This document shows positions 33,583 through 42,740 of a DNA stretch of 64,000 nucleotides, in pieces. The DNA comes from Roseibium album (GTDB lineage Bacteria > Pseudomonadota > Alphaproteobacteria > Rhizobiales > Stappiaceae), in NCBI GenBank assembly GCA_001404055.1, contig CXTY01000034.1:124001-188000 (forward strand), read 5' to 3'. Within the stretch, counting starts at the first letter, position 1. Every line of letters starts with the position of its first letter. The notes under the pieces are model-generated. The model saw nothing but the letters and a program-made list of their open reading frames with translations, was not told the origin of the DNA and did not search any database. The position numbers and the translations under genes were made by a program.

Positions 33583-34815
33583 TTACCGAAGCTGATCCTG
33601 CGCCCAGCTCGCGGCCATGGCTTCGCGCGAGTCCCGCTCCGGACAATGGCCGGGCGTGTCATATACGACTTTCTTGATGTTGGTCCCACGCGACAGCAGC
33701 TCATCAACATCCTTCAAAGGGATGACCGGATCGTCATTGGTTAGAATGGCGAAGATCGGCGTATCGATAGGGGGACCATCGAACAACCCCTGGCGCTTCA
33801 ACGAAAGGGTTTTGGCAAAATCTGAAATCTCATCAAATCCGGCATCCGGTGCCAATCCAAACCGGGTCCGAACACCATCCATCGTGAATTGAGGGAAATG
33901 CCCATAGACCTTGGGAGGAGCCACCAATGCACTGTGCACCGGGCCGCACATGAAGATGGCGCCCGCCAGATCAAGTTCCGGCCGCGCGAGCCAGGCCCGT
34001 GCAACAGGATGACCACCAAAACTAGCGCCCTGCACGAAGAGGTTCCGGGCATCAATTTCCGGCAGGGTTTTCAAATACGAAACCGCTGCGACATGCATCT
34101 TGTCGAGATCCGGAGAGAACCGCCAATCAGCTGATGCACCCATGCCAGGCATATCCAGTGACAGCATGCCAATGCCGCGAATTGACAGCTGTTTTTCGAA
34201 ATAGGGTAGCAATTCTTCCTTGGCGACATCGGAACCCATGGAAACAACGACCACCGGAGAAGGTTCCTCGGACACCGGCAGATGCAGCCAGGCCTTGAAT
34301 GACTGGTCATCAAAAGGAATTTCAATTTCGCGTATATCCAGTGGATGGTTCTCAGCGAGTAATCGATAGCTCTCCTGCGCCTGTTTCAAGGCAGCTCTCT
34401 GTGCCGGGTTGTCTGTATGCGGCGAAGACGCCCTCAAGAAATATGAAATGGCGGCTTTCAGCCGCTTGATGGCTTCTGGTTTGTCACCCGCCGCGGCCAA
34501 GGCACGGCCCTCCGCCAAGGCTATTGCACCAGCGTCACTCCATTCCGCGATCCAGCTGCCCGCACCCTGGTGATCCGGATCATCCGGCAGTTCTCTGTCT
34601 GCTCCTGCTACCGCAATTCTGGTCAGAACCGCCTCTATTTCCTTTCGGTCTCCACCAATGTGAACCCAGCTGTCCGGCTCGACCGAATGGTACCAGGTCC
34701 CTTCTTCCGGCGCCCGAAAGCGTGTGCCGTCAATCTCCTGTGCCCCAAGCGGCAAAACGCCAAGATAAATCGCTGCAAACAACGCAGCACCACAGACCCC
34801 GTTTCCAAAACGCAT
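33583..34815 (-). CDS. Secreted alpha/beta hydrolase (FrsA-like esterase)
   Basis: A 410-residue protein with a signal peptide (MRFGNGVCGAALFAAIYLGVLPLGAQE). The hydrolase fold carries VVVVSMGSDVAKEE, the nucleophile elbow LFVQGASFGGHPVARAW, an acid in FAILTNDDPVIP, and the catalytic His in TPGHCPERDSREAM. The N-terminal third (about 30-190) is helical and TPR-like. The start at 34815 has GGAGG five bases upstream. It is divergent from a MarR gene, with the operator between them. The substrate is unknown. Confidence 0.82.
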   Translation of the reverse strand: MRFGNGVCGAALFAAIYLGVLPLGAQEIDGTRFRAPEEGTWYHSVEPDSWVHIGGDRKEIEAVLTRIAVAGADRELPDDPDHQGAGSWIAEWSDAGAIALAEGRALAAAGDKPEAIKRLKAAISYFLRASSPHTDNPAQRAALKQAQESYRLLAENHPLDIREIEIPFDDQSFKAWLHLPVSEEPSPVVVVSMGSDVAKEELLPYFEKQLSIRGIGMLSLDMPGMGASADWRFSPDLDKMHVAAVSYLKTLPEIDARNLFVQGASFGGHPVARAWLARPELDLAGAIFMCGPVHSALVAPPKVYGHFPQFTMDGVRTRFGLAPDAGFDEISDFAKTLSLKRQGLFDGPPIDTPIFAILTNDDPVIPLKDVDELLSRGTNIKKVVYDTPGHCPERDSREAMAASWAQDQLR

Positions 34816-34828
34816 CACATCCTCCATA

Positions 34829-34855
34829 TTGTCAATCATAGTTGACAATTGACAA
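34829..34855. promoter_or_regulatory. Palindromic MarR operator between divergent genes
   Basis: TTGTCAATCATAGTTGACAA is a perfect 7-bp inverted repeat (34829-34848), followed at once by a second TTGACAA (34849-34855). It lies between the starts of the hydrolase and MarR genes, overlapping their likely promoters. This is the standard layout for a MarR repressor that controls both. Confidence 0.65.
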
Positions 34856-34884
34856 TGTGGGGACCACTTCCGAAACTGTCAAGC

Positions 34885-35361
34885 ATGAGTGACAAAAAAC
34901 CGACTCAACCGCATTTCGCCAATATTCGCGGGTTGGTGGCGGATCTGAACGAACATCTGGATCAGCGCATGGTTCAATTGCGCAAGGGCACAGACCTTGA
35001 TGCGGCCAGACCTGCGGATGCCAATCTCTTCATGATGATCAGCCGGAACCCGCGCACGATCTCGGAACTGGCGCGCGACAAAGGTGTCAGCCGACAGGCG
35101 GTTCACGCCTCGGTCTCGAGACTTGTGGAACTCGGTGCGATCCGGCTGGAACCGGTTCCCGGCAACAAACGTGACAAGCTGCCGGTTCCGACTGAGCTAG
35201 GACAACAGGCAAGAGCCAGAGTTGGCGGTCTGCTGCGTGAGCTGGAGGCTGAACTGGTAGGAGTTCTCGGCAAAGAGGATCTGGAAATTTTCAGATCTCT
35301 ACTGCTCCGGCTGCTGGAAGCCCCAAGGGACACCACATCAAGGGCCGGCAAAGAGGAATAA
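34885..35361 (+). CDS. MarR-family transcriptional regulator
   Basis: A 158-residue winged-helix regulator. The DNA-binding part is ISELARDKGVSRQAVHASVSRLVELGAIRLEP, with the wing VPGNKRDKLPVPTELG; dimerisation helices lie at both ends. The start at 34885 (MSDKKPTQPH) leaves the palindrome free; an in-frame ATG at 34849 would run through the operator. Ligand unknown. The target is probably the divergent secreted hydrolase. Confidence 0.9.
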   Translation: MSDKKPTQPHFANIRGLVADLNEHLDQRMVQLRKGTDLDAARPADANLFMMISRNPRTISELARDKGVSRQAVHASVSRLVELGAIRLEPVPGNKRDKLPVPTELGQQARARVGGLLRELEAELVGVLGKEDLEIFRSLLLRLLEAPRDTTSRAGKEE

Positions 35362-35403
35362 GGCAAAGGCGGCCGTATCCGGCCGCCTGTCATTTGTGTT
35401 TTC

Positions 35404-36066
35404 TCAGTCCGCCTTCGCGACGAGGTAAACAAAGGAAACCAGGTGTTGCTTGTTGAAAGCGCCAACCTTTTCAAGCACCGCCTGATTGTTTTCGCGGAAA
35501 CGGTCTCCCGCCGCCGGGCTGTCGTAATAAAGAACTACAGCTTCATCAGGTGTACGCATGCCGGACGCGCGATGAACCTCAAGAAAACCTTCGTTGCGAT
35601 ATGGATCAGCTAACGGTTCGACCAGCGTCTGCAGTTCCTCAAGATCTGAGGACCTGCCGGCAAGATCGGCGTTGTTATAGTAGCTGAGCTTGATCAGGTA
35701 TTGCCTGTCTCGCGGTGCTGACATTCCTGCTGGGATCTCGAAATCAGTCAGTGCACCTTCCAGCATAACTGCTGGTAACACTCCACCAAAAACACCCGAG
35801 ACATTTTCGGGATGCTGCAGGATTCCTTCCTCGCAGCTTAACAACGCAAAGCTTTCCGCTTCAGGGAGCTCCATGTTGCCTTGCCTTGCAAGAACGACCC
35901 CTCGCCTTTTGACGATACAGCCATGTTCACCGACAGACTGCTCAAGGTTCAACGGATAGCTTTCCAAAAGCGCCAACACACCGATCGGACCGTCGGCAGC
36001 CTCTGCCGTACCGAAAGCCAGCAAAAGACTGGAAGCTGCCAAATAGTATTTCTTGAAAATGCCCAT
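35404..36066 (-). CDS. Secreted protein of unknown family
   Basis: A 220-residue protein with a signal peptide (MGIFKKYYLAASSLLLAFGTAEAAD). The mature part contains a repeated-looking alpha/beta pattern and VSGVFGGVLPAVML, but I recognise no domain. The start at 36066 gives best spacing from GGAG; an ATG nine bases upstream overlaps the previous stop as ATGA. It is translated after the 96-residue gene in a two-gene operon. Confidence 0.7.
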   Translation of the reverse strand: MGIFKKYYLAASSLLLAFGTAEAADGPIGVLALLESYPLNLEQSVGEHGCIVKRRGVVLARQGNMELPEAESFALLSCEEGILQHPENVSGVFGGVLPAVMLEGALTDFEIPAGMSAPRDRQYLIKLSYYNNADLAGRSSDLEELQTLVEPLADPYRNEGFLEVHRASGMRTPDEAVVLYYDSPAAGDRFRENNQAVLEKVGAFNKQHLVSFVYLVAKAD

Positions 36067-36071
36067 AGCAT

Positions 36072-36362
36072 TCACTCCACTTCGATAGAAACCTGATGAT
36101 CCTTGAAGACATCCGTCGGAAGGACATGGTCATCGGTTTTGAGCGCCTGGATCGCGGCAATCGGCTTTTGCAGCAAAAACATGGGATGGGCGGGTTGTGG
36201 CAGGCTAGGTGCATTGCCAATAAAGACCGCGGTGAACTGCTTGTCGTCCCAGCGGTATTCCAGTTCAGCAACCTGGTCCCCTTTGTGAACCAGTGCGAGT
36301 CGCATGTCGCCCTGCATGGGTTGCGGGATATCGGCATGAAGAAGATTGATCTGGTAGGTCAT
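36072..36362 (-). CDS. Small cytoplasmic protein, unknown
   Basis: A 96-residue protein without signal or membrane segment; starts MTYQINLLHADIPQPMQGDM after a good site (CGGAG, 7-8 bases before the ATG). No family is recognised. The stop codon overlaps the following gene, so both are probably made together. The palindrome at 36407 lies 45 bp upstream. Confidence 0.65.
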   Translation of the reverse strand: MTYQINLLHADIPQPMQGDMRLALVHKGDQVAELEYRWDDKQFTAVFIGNAPSLPQPAHPMFLLQKPIAAIQALKTDDHVLPTDVFKDHQVSIEVE

Positions 36363-36406
36363 TCCTGTACTCCGTTTTTGGAATACAGATTGAGTAACTC
36401 ATCTAC

Positions 36407-36426
36407 TGGGTAACAAAAATTACCCA
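36407..36426. promoter_or_regulatory. Inverted repeat upstream of the unknown two-gene operon
   Basis: TGGGTAACAAAAATTACCCA is a perfect 7-bp inverted repeat with a 6-bp spacer, in the likely promoter of the minus-strand operon. An imperfect GAGTAACTC precedes it. It could be an operator; the regulator is not known. Confidence 0.4.
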
Positions 36427-36640
36427 ATTTTGCGAACAGGCGTCGCAAAAATCATCCACAATATGCAAATGCCGCATCAATTTCTGGATCTAAATCTTAC
36501 TTAGCAAATACCTTTACCAGATAAAAAAAATTGATTTCGGAATTCCACCACAGCATGTCGCAAATGGCCAAATTCCTTTGCCTATTTATTAATCAATTTT
36601 CGGCACCGTCTTCCGATCTCTACAAATTCGGATCCGAAGA

Positions 36641-39166
36641 ATGAAACTTCCAAAGTTCTCGATTTCGAAGAAAAACCGCAAAAAATCGGCATTTTCTCGA
36701 ACAAGCTCGAACAATTTTTCCAAGCAACGTTTTTTCTTTGACTGGCCGATCAAGACTCAGTTGCAAATTGGCTTTGGAGCCATGTTGCTGGCGGCGGTTG
36801 GTGTGGGAGCAAGCGGACTGATCGCTGCGACCCAGGTCCAAAATTCGGTGAAGGTTGCAAAAACGGCGGATGAACTCCTTGGAACTGTCCCAAGGCTCCT
36901 CGGCAACGCACAAGCATTTACCAGGGATGGCAGCGAAGCCTCAGCACAGGCTGTTCGAATGGAAATTGACCTGCTCGAAAGCGAGAGCGCGCAGCTTGCC
37001 AAAGATCGCCCTCGCGCAGCCGAAGCAATTTCAACGATTGTTGCCGATCTGGGCACCAGCTTCGGTGACCTGATAGACAACCGGCAATCTCGAGACGTCT
37101 CGGTGACCAGCCTGAACGATCTGACTGCCAGTCTGGTCGCGACAACGGACAAGGCGTTTCACGATTACAAGGCGCTGGAAATCTATCGTTCGAGCATAGC
37201 TCTCAACAACAGTGGCAAGATGAACAATCTTGCATCAGTCGCCCCGCGGCTCAGCAACATCCGCATCACGGTCAGCGTTCTGGCACAGGAAGCGGAAACT
37301 TTTGCTGCCAACCCCGACGCTTCCCTGGCGAAAAAACTGAGCAAACGCGTCAAGGCACTCGACAAGGACGTCAAGGGTGTCCGGCGAACCGTAAAGACCA
37401 AGGCCATAAAGACCAACGTCAAGAAACTCACCAGGGGAGCCAAGAAATTTGAGAAACATCTCAAGGCCCACCTGAAAAGGGGTCCTGTTGACGGGTTCTG
37501 GGACACCGAGCTCAAGCCGCTGGTTCAGGACCTGACAACCCTGGCAAGTACGATTGCCGAAGACGCAAAGAAGCCGATTGACGAGCTCACCAACGAGTTG
37601 AGAAACTTCGAAAAAGCCTCGGCGAACATTGCCCTGTTATCGAACTATACGCAGAGTATCGCCCGGAATGTTCTGGGTGTACGCGCCGCCTATTCCGACT
37701 ATCTCATGACGCCATCCGACGCCGCCGCCGAAAGTTTCGGGCTCTATCTTGGCGGCGCCAAAACGGAGCTGGAAAACCTTGAAGCCGTTCGAACGTCGGC
37801 TTCAAAAAATAGCAATGACAAGGTTTTGAACGACCTACTCAACGGCCCGCTGAAAGCGCTGGTGTCCGTCGGGCACGATGCCCTGCCAAAACTTGACGAG
37901 GCCTTTGCAGAGGTTCAGTCCGCTATGAATGCGCTCCGCATCAGTGAAGAGACATTCAGCCTCTCGGCAACCACGTTGACCGAGCAGGCAGCCGAGCTTA
38001 GTGCCAATGCGGGTGAAACAGCTGTTTCCAGTGCAGGCGCTGCACAGACACAAATTATCATTACGCTTGCACTTGCCCTCGTGCTCGGTATCTCCTTCGT
38101 GGTTCTCCTGTCAGGCGCCATAATCCGCCCGCTTGGAAGCCTGACGACCGCCATGCAGAAATTGAAGGAAGGCAACACCGACCTGGAGCTTCCAGCCGCA
38201 CATCGCAAGGATGAAATCGGCCATATGGCAAAAGCGGTTGCCACCTTCTGCGAGCGCGAGCAGGAACGGCTACGCCTCGAGGAGCAGAGCCTTGCCGGGC
38301 AGGAAGAAATCCGTGAACGTCAACAGAAAGTGGACACCCTGGTATCCGATTTCCGGCAGGACATCGAAGCCGCGCTTTCCGCCGTCACCGGTAACATGCA
38401 GCAACTCGACCAGACCGCGGAACTCCTGTCGGGCATTGCGCGGACAACAAGTGGAAAAAGCGAGGACGTTGCCAACGCATCCAGCCAGGCAAGCGACAAC
38501 GTTCAAACCGTGGCTGCCGCAACTGAGGAACTCAGCGCATCCGTCCAGGAAGTCGGACGTCAGGTCAATGACACACTCGGACGTGTAGACAAGGCAACGG
38601 ACGCGACGCGCACTTCCAATGATCAGGTCAGAAACCTTGCAAGCGCGGCTGAACGTATCGGTACCGTTGTCCAGCTTATCCAGGATATCGCCGAACAGAC
38701 CAACCTTCTTGCATTGAATGCTACAATTGAAGCTGCTCGTGCCGGCGATGCAGGCAAGGGCTTTGCCGTTGTCGCCTCCGAGGTCAAATCGCTTGCCGGA
38801 CAGACCGCGAAGGCAACGGATGAAATTTCCAGTCAGGTTTCCGAAATCCAGACTTCAACGGATGGCGCTGTTCAAGCTATCAGCGCAATCATGGGCATGA
38901 TGGAGGATGTCAACGAGACAGCTGCTGCCATGGCTGCATCCGTGGATCAACAAGCTGCGGCAACGAGCGAAATCTCCACGGGAGTCTCCCAGGCGGCCAC
39001 GCAGACCAGCAGCGTGACGGCCACCATTGGCGATCTTTCCAAAGGGTCCAGCGAGACAAGCCAATCCGCCCGGGAAGTCGAAGAAATAACCGATGCCGCG
39101 ACCCAGCAACTTACGGACGTCACAACGCGAATTGATCGTTTCCTACATGATGTGGCCGCTGCCTAA
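36641..39166 (+). CDS. Methyl-accepting chemotaxis protein
   Basis: An 841-residue chemoreceptor. A basic N terminus (KKNRKKSAFSRTSSNNFSKQ) precedes TM1 (about 45-65). The periplasmic domain is large (about 66-468) and helical, with a Lys-rich stretch near residues 230-280. TM2 (about 469-492) leads to HAMP (RPLGSLTTAMQKLKEGN, about 493-545) and then the MCP signalling domain, whose hairpin tip is EQTNLLALNATIEAARAG, with FAVVASEVKSLA next. No C-terminal CheR pentapeptide is present. Ligand unknown. Confidence 0.96.
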   Translation: MKLPKFSISKKNRKKSAFSRTSSNNFSKQRFFFDWPIKTQLQIGFGAMLLAAVGVGASGLIAATQVQNSVKVAKTADELLGTVPRLLGNAQAFTRDGSEASAQAVRMEIDLLESESAQLAKDRPRAAEAISTIVADLGTSFGDLIDNRQSRDVSVTSLNDLTASLVATTDKAFHDYKALEIYRSSIALNNSGKMNNLASVAPRLSNIRITVSVLAQEAETFAANPDASLAKKLSKRVKALDKDVKGVRRTVKTKAIKTNVKKLTRGAKKFEKHLKAHLKRGPVDGFWDTELKPLVQDLTTLASTIAEDAKKPIDELTNELRNFEKASANIALLSNYTQSIARNVLGVRAAYSDYLMTPSDAAAESFGLYLGGAKTELENLEAVRTSASKNSNDKVLNDLLNGPLKALVSVGHDALPKLDEAFAEVQSAMNALRISEETFSLSATTLTEQAAELSANAGETAVSSAGAAQTQIIITLALALVLGISFVVLLSGAIIRPLGSLTTAMQKLKEGNTDLELPAAHRKDEIGHMAKAVATFCEREQERLRLEEQSLAGQEEIRERQQKVDTLVSDFRQDIEAALSAVTGNMQQLDQTAELLSGIARTTSGKSEDVANASSQASDNVQTVAAATEELSASVQEVGRQVNDTLGRVDKATDATRTSNDQVRNLASAAERIGTVVQLIQDIAEQTNLLALNATIEAARAGDAGKGFAVVASEVKSLAGQTAKATDEISSQVSEIQTSTDGAVQAISAIMGMMEDVNETAAAMAASVDQQAAATSEISTGVSQAATQTSSVTATIGDLSKGSSETSQSAREVEEITDAATQQLTDVTTRIDRFLHDVAAA

Positions 39167-39174
39167 GACAAAGT

Positions 39175-39216
39175 CTGATCAGGCAGAATTGGACAAATCT
39201 GCCTGATCAGCCAAAT
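39175..39216 (+). terminator. Intrinsic terminator of the chemoreceptor gene
   Basis: A perfect 13-bp stem (CTGATCAGGCAGA / TCTGCCTGATCAG) with a 10-nt loop, 8 bp after the stop codon, followed by CCAAATTTT. The U-tract is weak, but the stem is very stable. Confidence 0.7.
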
Positions 39217-39337
39217 TTTCCGGACTTCCAAGCGATATAGACACATTCGAGTGCCAATTCACAACGCTTGCACTGGAACAAATTTCGACCATTATCCCTA
39301 AAAACCGTTTCGTATTTTGTCCATCTGGATATTTGAG

Positions 39338-40201
39338 ATGCACTGGGATCACCTGCGCGCCTTTTTGACATTCATCCGGGAAGGTTCCGTCCGACGGGCA
39401 GCCAAAACCCTGAACACCACACATTCCACCGTTGCCCGGCAGTTGAAAGCGCTCGAGGCAGATCTCGGAGGACCTTTGTTTGAACCTGGGCCGGAAGGGC
39501 GTGTACTGACACCCCTTGGCCGCCGGATCGTGCCCATGGCCGAACGGATGGAAGATGACGCTGCTGCCATCAGGCGGGCTGCCTTTGCTGAGGACACGAC
39601 CCTTGCCGGACCTGTCTGCCTGTCTGTTTCAGAGGGGCTCTACCTGAATGTGTTCGCTTCGGTGATTGATGACTTTCTGCGTCACTATCCGATGATCTCG
39701 CTGGATCTCGTCATGTCGGACGCCTTGTCCAGCCTGTCTCGCCGTGAGGCCGACGTCGTCATTCGGATCACCAACAAACCACCAGACAGTGCAATTGGAC
39801 GAAAACTCTCTCCCAGTCCCCTGTGTGCCTATGTTGCGCCCAGGTACCTTGCAAATCGGCCAAAACTTGATCGATGGGTGGCACTGGATTACGGGCCGTC
39901 CCTGACACCAATCCTGCCTGCCCGCGTTGTCGCTACAGCTAGCAGTCTTCAATCCGCCGCGCAGCTGATCCGCTCAGGTCACGGTATTGGCGTCCTGCCC
40001 TGTTTTCAGGGGGACACCGATCCTGATTTGATCCGACTGCCCGACCACGACCCGATGCCTGACATGGACATCTGGATACTGACCCATACGGATCTGAAGG
40101 CCAACGCCCGTGTCCGGGTATTACTTGATTACATCTACGACGCGGTTCCAAAAATCGCTCCGATTGTCAGCGGTCTTCTTGCCCAAAGCGAGCCCGGCTA
40201 A
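39338..40201 (+). CDS. LysR-family regulator, likely choline sulfate utilisation
   Basis: A 287-residue LysR-type regulator. The HTH is VRRAAKTLNTTHSTVARQLKALEADLG. It precedes betC on the same strand by 154 bp; a LysR in this place is typical of choline sulfate loci. The start at 39338 gives MHWDHLRAF; an upstream in-frame ATG at 39317 is less likely. The palindrome at 40232 is a plausible target. Confidence 0.88.
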   Translation: MHWDHLRAFLTFIREGSVRRAAKTLNTTHSTVARQLKALEADLGGPLFEPGPEGRVLTPLGRRIVPMAERMEDDAAAIRRAAFAEDTTLAGPVCLSVSEGLYLNVFASVIDDFLRHYPMISLDLVMSDALSSLSRREADVVIRITNKPPDSAIGRKLSPSPLCAYVAPRYLANRPKLDRWVALDYGPSLTPILPARVVATASSLQSAAQLIRSGHGIGVLPCFQGDTDPDLIRLPDHDPMPDMDIWILTHTDLKANARVRVLLDYIYDAVPKIAPIVSGLLAQSEPG

Positions 40202-40231
40202 CCCAATCCTTGTTAGATTAAATGGCGTCAA

Positions 40232-40250
40232 TTTGCGTAATTGGCGCAAA
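40232..40250. promoter_or_regulatory. Palindrome between the LysR gene and betC
   Basis: TTTGCGTAATTGGCGCAAA is a 6-bp inverted repeat with a 7-bp spacer, 106 bp before betC. It fits a LysR-type recognition site and may be bound by the LysR encoded just upstream. Confidence 0.45.
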
Positions 40251-40355
40251 GCAGAAATCCCGCGTCGATTTTGATTGATCAGCCAATTAAAAAAACATCA
40301 TCATCGGACCAACGGGTGGAATGGGAATTCCGAAGCTTCAAAGGGGAAAACAATC

Positions 40356-41870
40356 ATGGACCGCAAGAACATCCTGATCCTGATGGTTGACCAGCTGAAT
40401 GGCACCTTGTTCCCGGATGGGCCCGCGGATTTTCTCCACGCCCCAAATCTCAAAAAGCTGGCCGAGCGATCCGTCCGCTTTGAAAACACCTACACCGCCT
40501 CGCCTCTTTGTGCGCCAGGCCGAGCAAGTTTCATGTCCGGCCAGCTGCCACGCCGTACTGGCGTTTATGATAATGCCGCCGAATTTGCCTCTGACATTCC
40601 AACCTATGCGCACCACTTGCGCCGTGCCGGTTACACCACGTGCCTCTCCGGCAAGATGCATTTTGTCGGTCCGGACCAGATGCACGGTTTTGAAGAACGC
40701 CTCACGACAGACATTTATCCGGCAGACTTCGGCTGGACCCCGGACTATCGCAAGCCGGGTGAACGTATCGACTGGTGGTATCACAACATGGGTTCGGTCA
40801 CCGGTGCTGGTGTCGCTGAGATCTCCAACCAGATGGAGTACGATGACGACGTCGCATTTCAGGCCGTTCGCAAGATCTACGATTATGGCCGTGGCAAGTA
40901 TGACCGGCCATTCTGTCTGACGGCCAGCTTCACGCACCCGCACGATCCTTACGTGGCGCGCAAGAAATATTGGGACCTCTATGAGGATTGTGCGCATCTG
41001 CTGCCCGAAGTCCCGGCCATGGACTATGCGGATCACGATCCTCATTCCAAACGCATTTTCGACGCCAACGACTGGCGCAAATTTGATATCACCGAAGAAG
41101 ATATTCGCCGGTCAAGGCGCGCTTACTTTGCGAATATCAGCTATCTGGACGACAAGATCGGTGAGATCCTGTTTGCGCTGGAAGCAATGTATCTTGCGGA
41201 CAACACCACGATCCTGTTCGTCTCCGACCACGGCGATATGCTGGGCGAGCGAGGTCTCTGGTTCAAAATGACTTTCTTTGAAGGGTCATCACGCGTGCCT
41301 CTCATGATTGCTGACAAGGATCTCACGCCTTCAAAGATCTCGACACCTGTCAGCACACTCGATGTGTTGCCGACGATCTGCGATATTGCCGGGATCGACA
41401 TGAGTGAAATCATGCCCTGGACCGATGGCGAAAGCCTCGTTCCTTTGGCTGGCGGAACCAAACGCTCTACTCCAGTCTTCATGGAATACGCCGCTGAAGC
41501 TTCCTATGCGCCGCTGGCCGGCATTCGCGAAGGCGAATGGAAATATGTTCACTGCGAACTCGATCCGCCGCTTCTGTTCAACCTCGAGAACGACCCGCAT
41601 GAATTGACAAATCTCGCGGCAGACCCCGCCCATGTCGACGTGAGCGCGCGTTTCGCTGAAATTGTCCGCGCCAAATGGGACATGGCAGCGTTCGACGGCG
41701 AGGTCCGGCAGTCCCAGGCACGCCGCTGGATTGTCTACGAAGCTCTCAGAAACGGCGCCTATTTCCCGTGGGACTACCAGCCTTTGCAACAAGCCTCGGA
41801 GCGCTACATGCGCAACCATATGGACTTGAACGACGTGGAAGAAGGCCAGAGATATCCGCGAGGCGAGTGA
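40356..41870 (+). CDS. betC: Choline-sulfatase
   Basis: Hydrolyses choline-O-sulfate to choline and sulfate, feeding glycine betaine synthesis. The 504-residue cytoplasmic sulfatase carries LCAPGRASFMSG, in which C52 is the formylglycine precursor (CxPxR). N-terminal NILILMVDQLNG holds metal ligands, HFVGPDQMHGFEERLTTDIYP is typical of BetC, and VSDHGDMLGERG supplies further metal ligands. The C-terminal domain is the choline-sulfatase type. AGGGG lies upstream of the ATG at 40356; an earlier in-frame start is not supported. No betA, betB or transporter is next to it. Confidence 0.95.
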   Translation: MDRKNILILMVDQLNGTLFPDGPADFLHAPNLKKLAERSVRFENTYTASPLCAPGRASFMSGQLPRRTGVYDNAAEFASDIPTYAHHLRRAGYTTCLSGKMHFVGPDQMHGFEERLTTDIYPADFGWTPDYRKPGERIDWWYHNMGSVTGAGVAEISNQMEYDDDVAFQAVRKIYDYGRGKYDRPFCLTASFTHPHDPYVARKKYWDLYEDCAHLLPEVPAMDYADHDPHSKRIFDANDWRKFDITEEDIRRSRRAYFANISYLDDKIGEILFALEAMYLADNTTILFVSDHGDMLGERGLWFKMTFFEGSSRVPLMIADKDLTPSKISTPVSTLDVLPTICDIAGIDMSEIMPWTDGESLVPLAGGTKRSTPVFMEYAAEASYAPLAGIREGEWKYVHCELDPPLLFNLENDPHELTNLAADPAHVDVSARFAEIVRAKWDMAAFDGEVRQSQARRWIVYEALRNGAYFPWDYQPLQQASERYMRNHMDLNDVEEGQRYPRGE

Positions 41871-41885
41871 CGAACAAAATGATGG

Positions 41886-42740
41886 CTATAAGGTCGAATA
41901 GGCCGCATAGCCCTCGGGTAGTTTACGACCCGTCTCTTCTGCCTCAAGTCTGGCCAGTCTCAAGAATTCGACCCGACTCTCCGTGAAGTCAGGAGCCGGC
42001 TTGCCGCTGGCAAGCGCCAGTCTTTCCAGGCCAAACCCACCACCAACAGGACCTGGTCGTCCAGCTTGTTGGTCTTCCAGAATAATCTCGCCGATCTCCA
42101 GATGATCCGGCAATGGGAAATTCATCTCGGGCTCTGCGTCGGCATTTATGGGATAGTGGATACTGACGGTTGGAAACCCGGGTGTTTGCGGATGACCGGC
42201 AGGCGCGAAGAAGCCGGATCCTTCGCCAGTAGTCATGGATTCGCCGCGCTCCCGACGCACGAATTGACCTTTTTGCAACAAGGCGCTGTCCTTAAGATAC
42301 GGCTCGAACAGGTCGGTTGAGACATACACAATTTTTGCCGGGTCGAGCCCCGCATGTTCAATCGCAAATTCCAGAAGCTGTTCTGCTGTTGTACCCGCGA
42401 GCGATGCGTCCGGCACATTCACCACCATTATATTGAATAGCGCCAGGACGCCCGGCTTTTTTGCCTTTCCGATGTCATCGATCCTGCACGCGGGTTGGAC
42501 GCAAACCGATGGTCCGGCAGGGTAGTCGGAGCGCGTGTCGTCGTACCTGAGGCCGCCATTGAAGCCGAATTCTGTCAACAGGCTGAGCGGCTTCAACTTC
42601 TCGAACCCTTTCGCAGAAAAATGATCAAGAAATTCAGTGGAAGTTGAATTTCCCTGTGCCCGTGCTGGCAAGCCAGACATCATCACGCCGGCAACGCCAG
42701 CTGCCGACAGGCTCATCAATTGTCTGCGGTCGAGTATCAT
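41886..42740 (-). CDS. Tat-exported protein resembling the alanyl-tRNA synthetase catalytic core
   Basis: A 284-residue protein with a twin-arginine signal (DRRQLMSLSAAGVAGVMMS, cleavage near ARAQ). The mature part follows the class II AlaRS core: FLDHFSAKGFEKLKPLSLL resembles the AlaRS N terminus, SVCVQPACRIDDIGKA resembles its motif 2 region, FAIEHAGLDPAKIVYVS follows in order, and LEIGEI plus GGGFGLERL (motif 3, Arg240) match the end of the core. The aromatic HHTFFEMLGN segment of AlaRS is replaced. The tRNA-binding, editing and C-Ala domains are absent. ATG 42740 has GGAGA upstream. An enzymatic role outside translation is inferred. Confidence 0.6.
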   Translation of the reverse strand: MILDRRQLMSLSAAGVAGVMMSGLPARAQGNSTSTEFLDHFSAKGFEKLKPLSLLTEFGFNGGLRYDDTRSDYPAGPSVCVQPACRIDDIGKAKKPGVLALFNIMVVNVPDASLAGTTAEQLLEFAIEHAGLDPAKIVYVSTDLFEPYLKDSALLQKGQFVRRERGESMTTGEGSGFFAPAGHPQTPGFPTVSIHYPINADAEPEMNFPLPDHLEIGEIILEDQQAGRPGPVGGGFGLERLALASGKPAPDFTESRVEFLRLARLEAEETGRKLPEGYAAYSTL

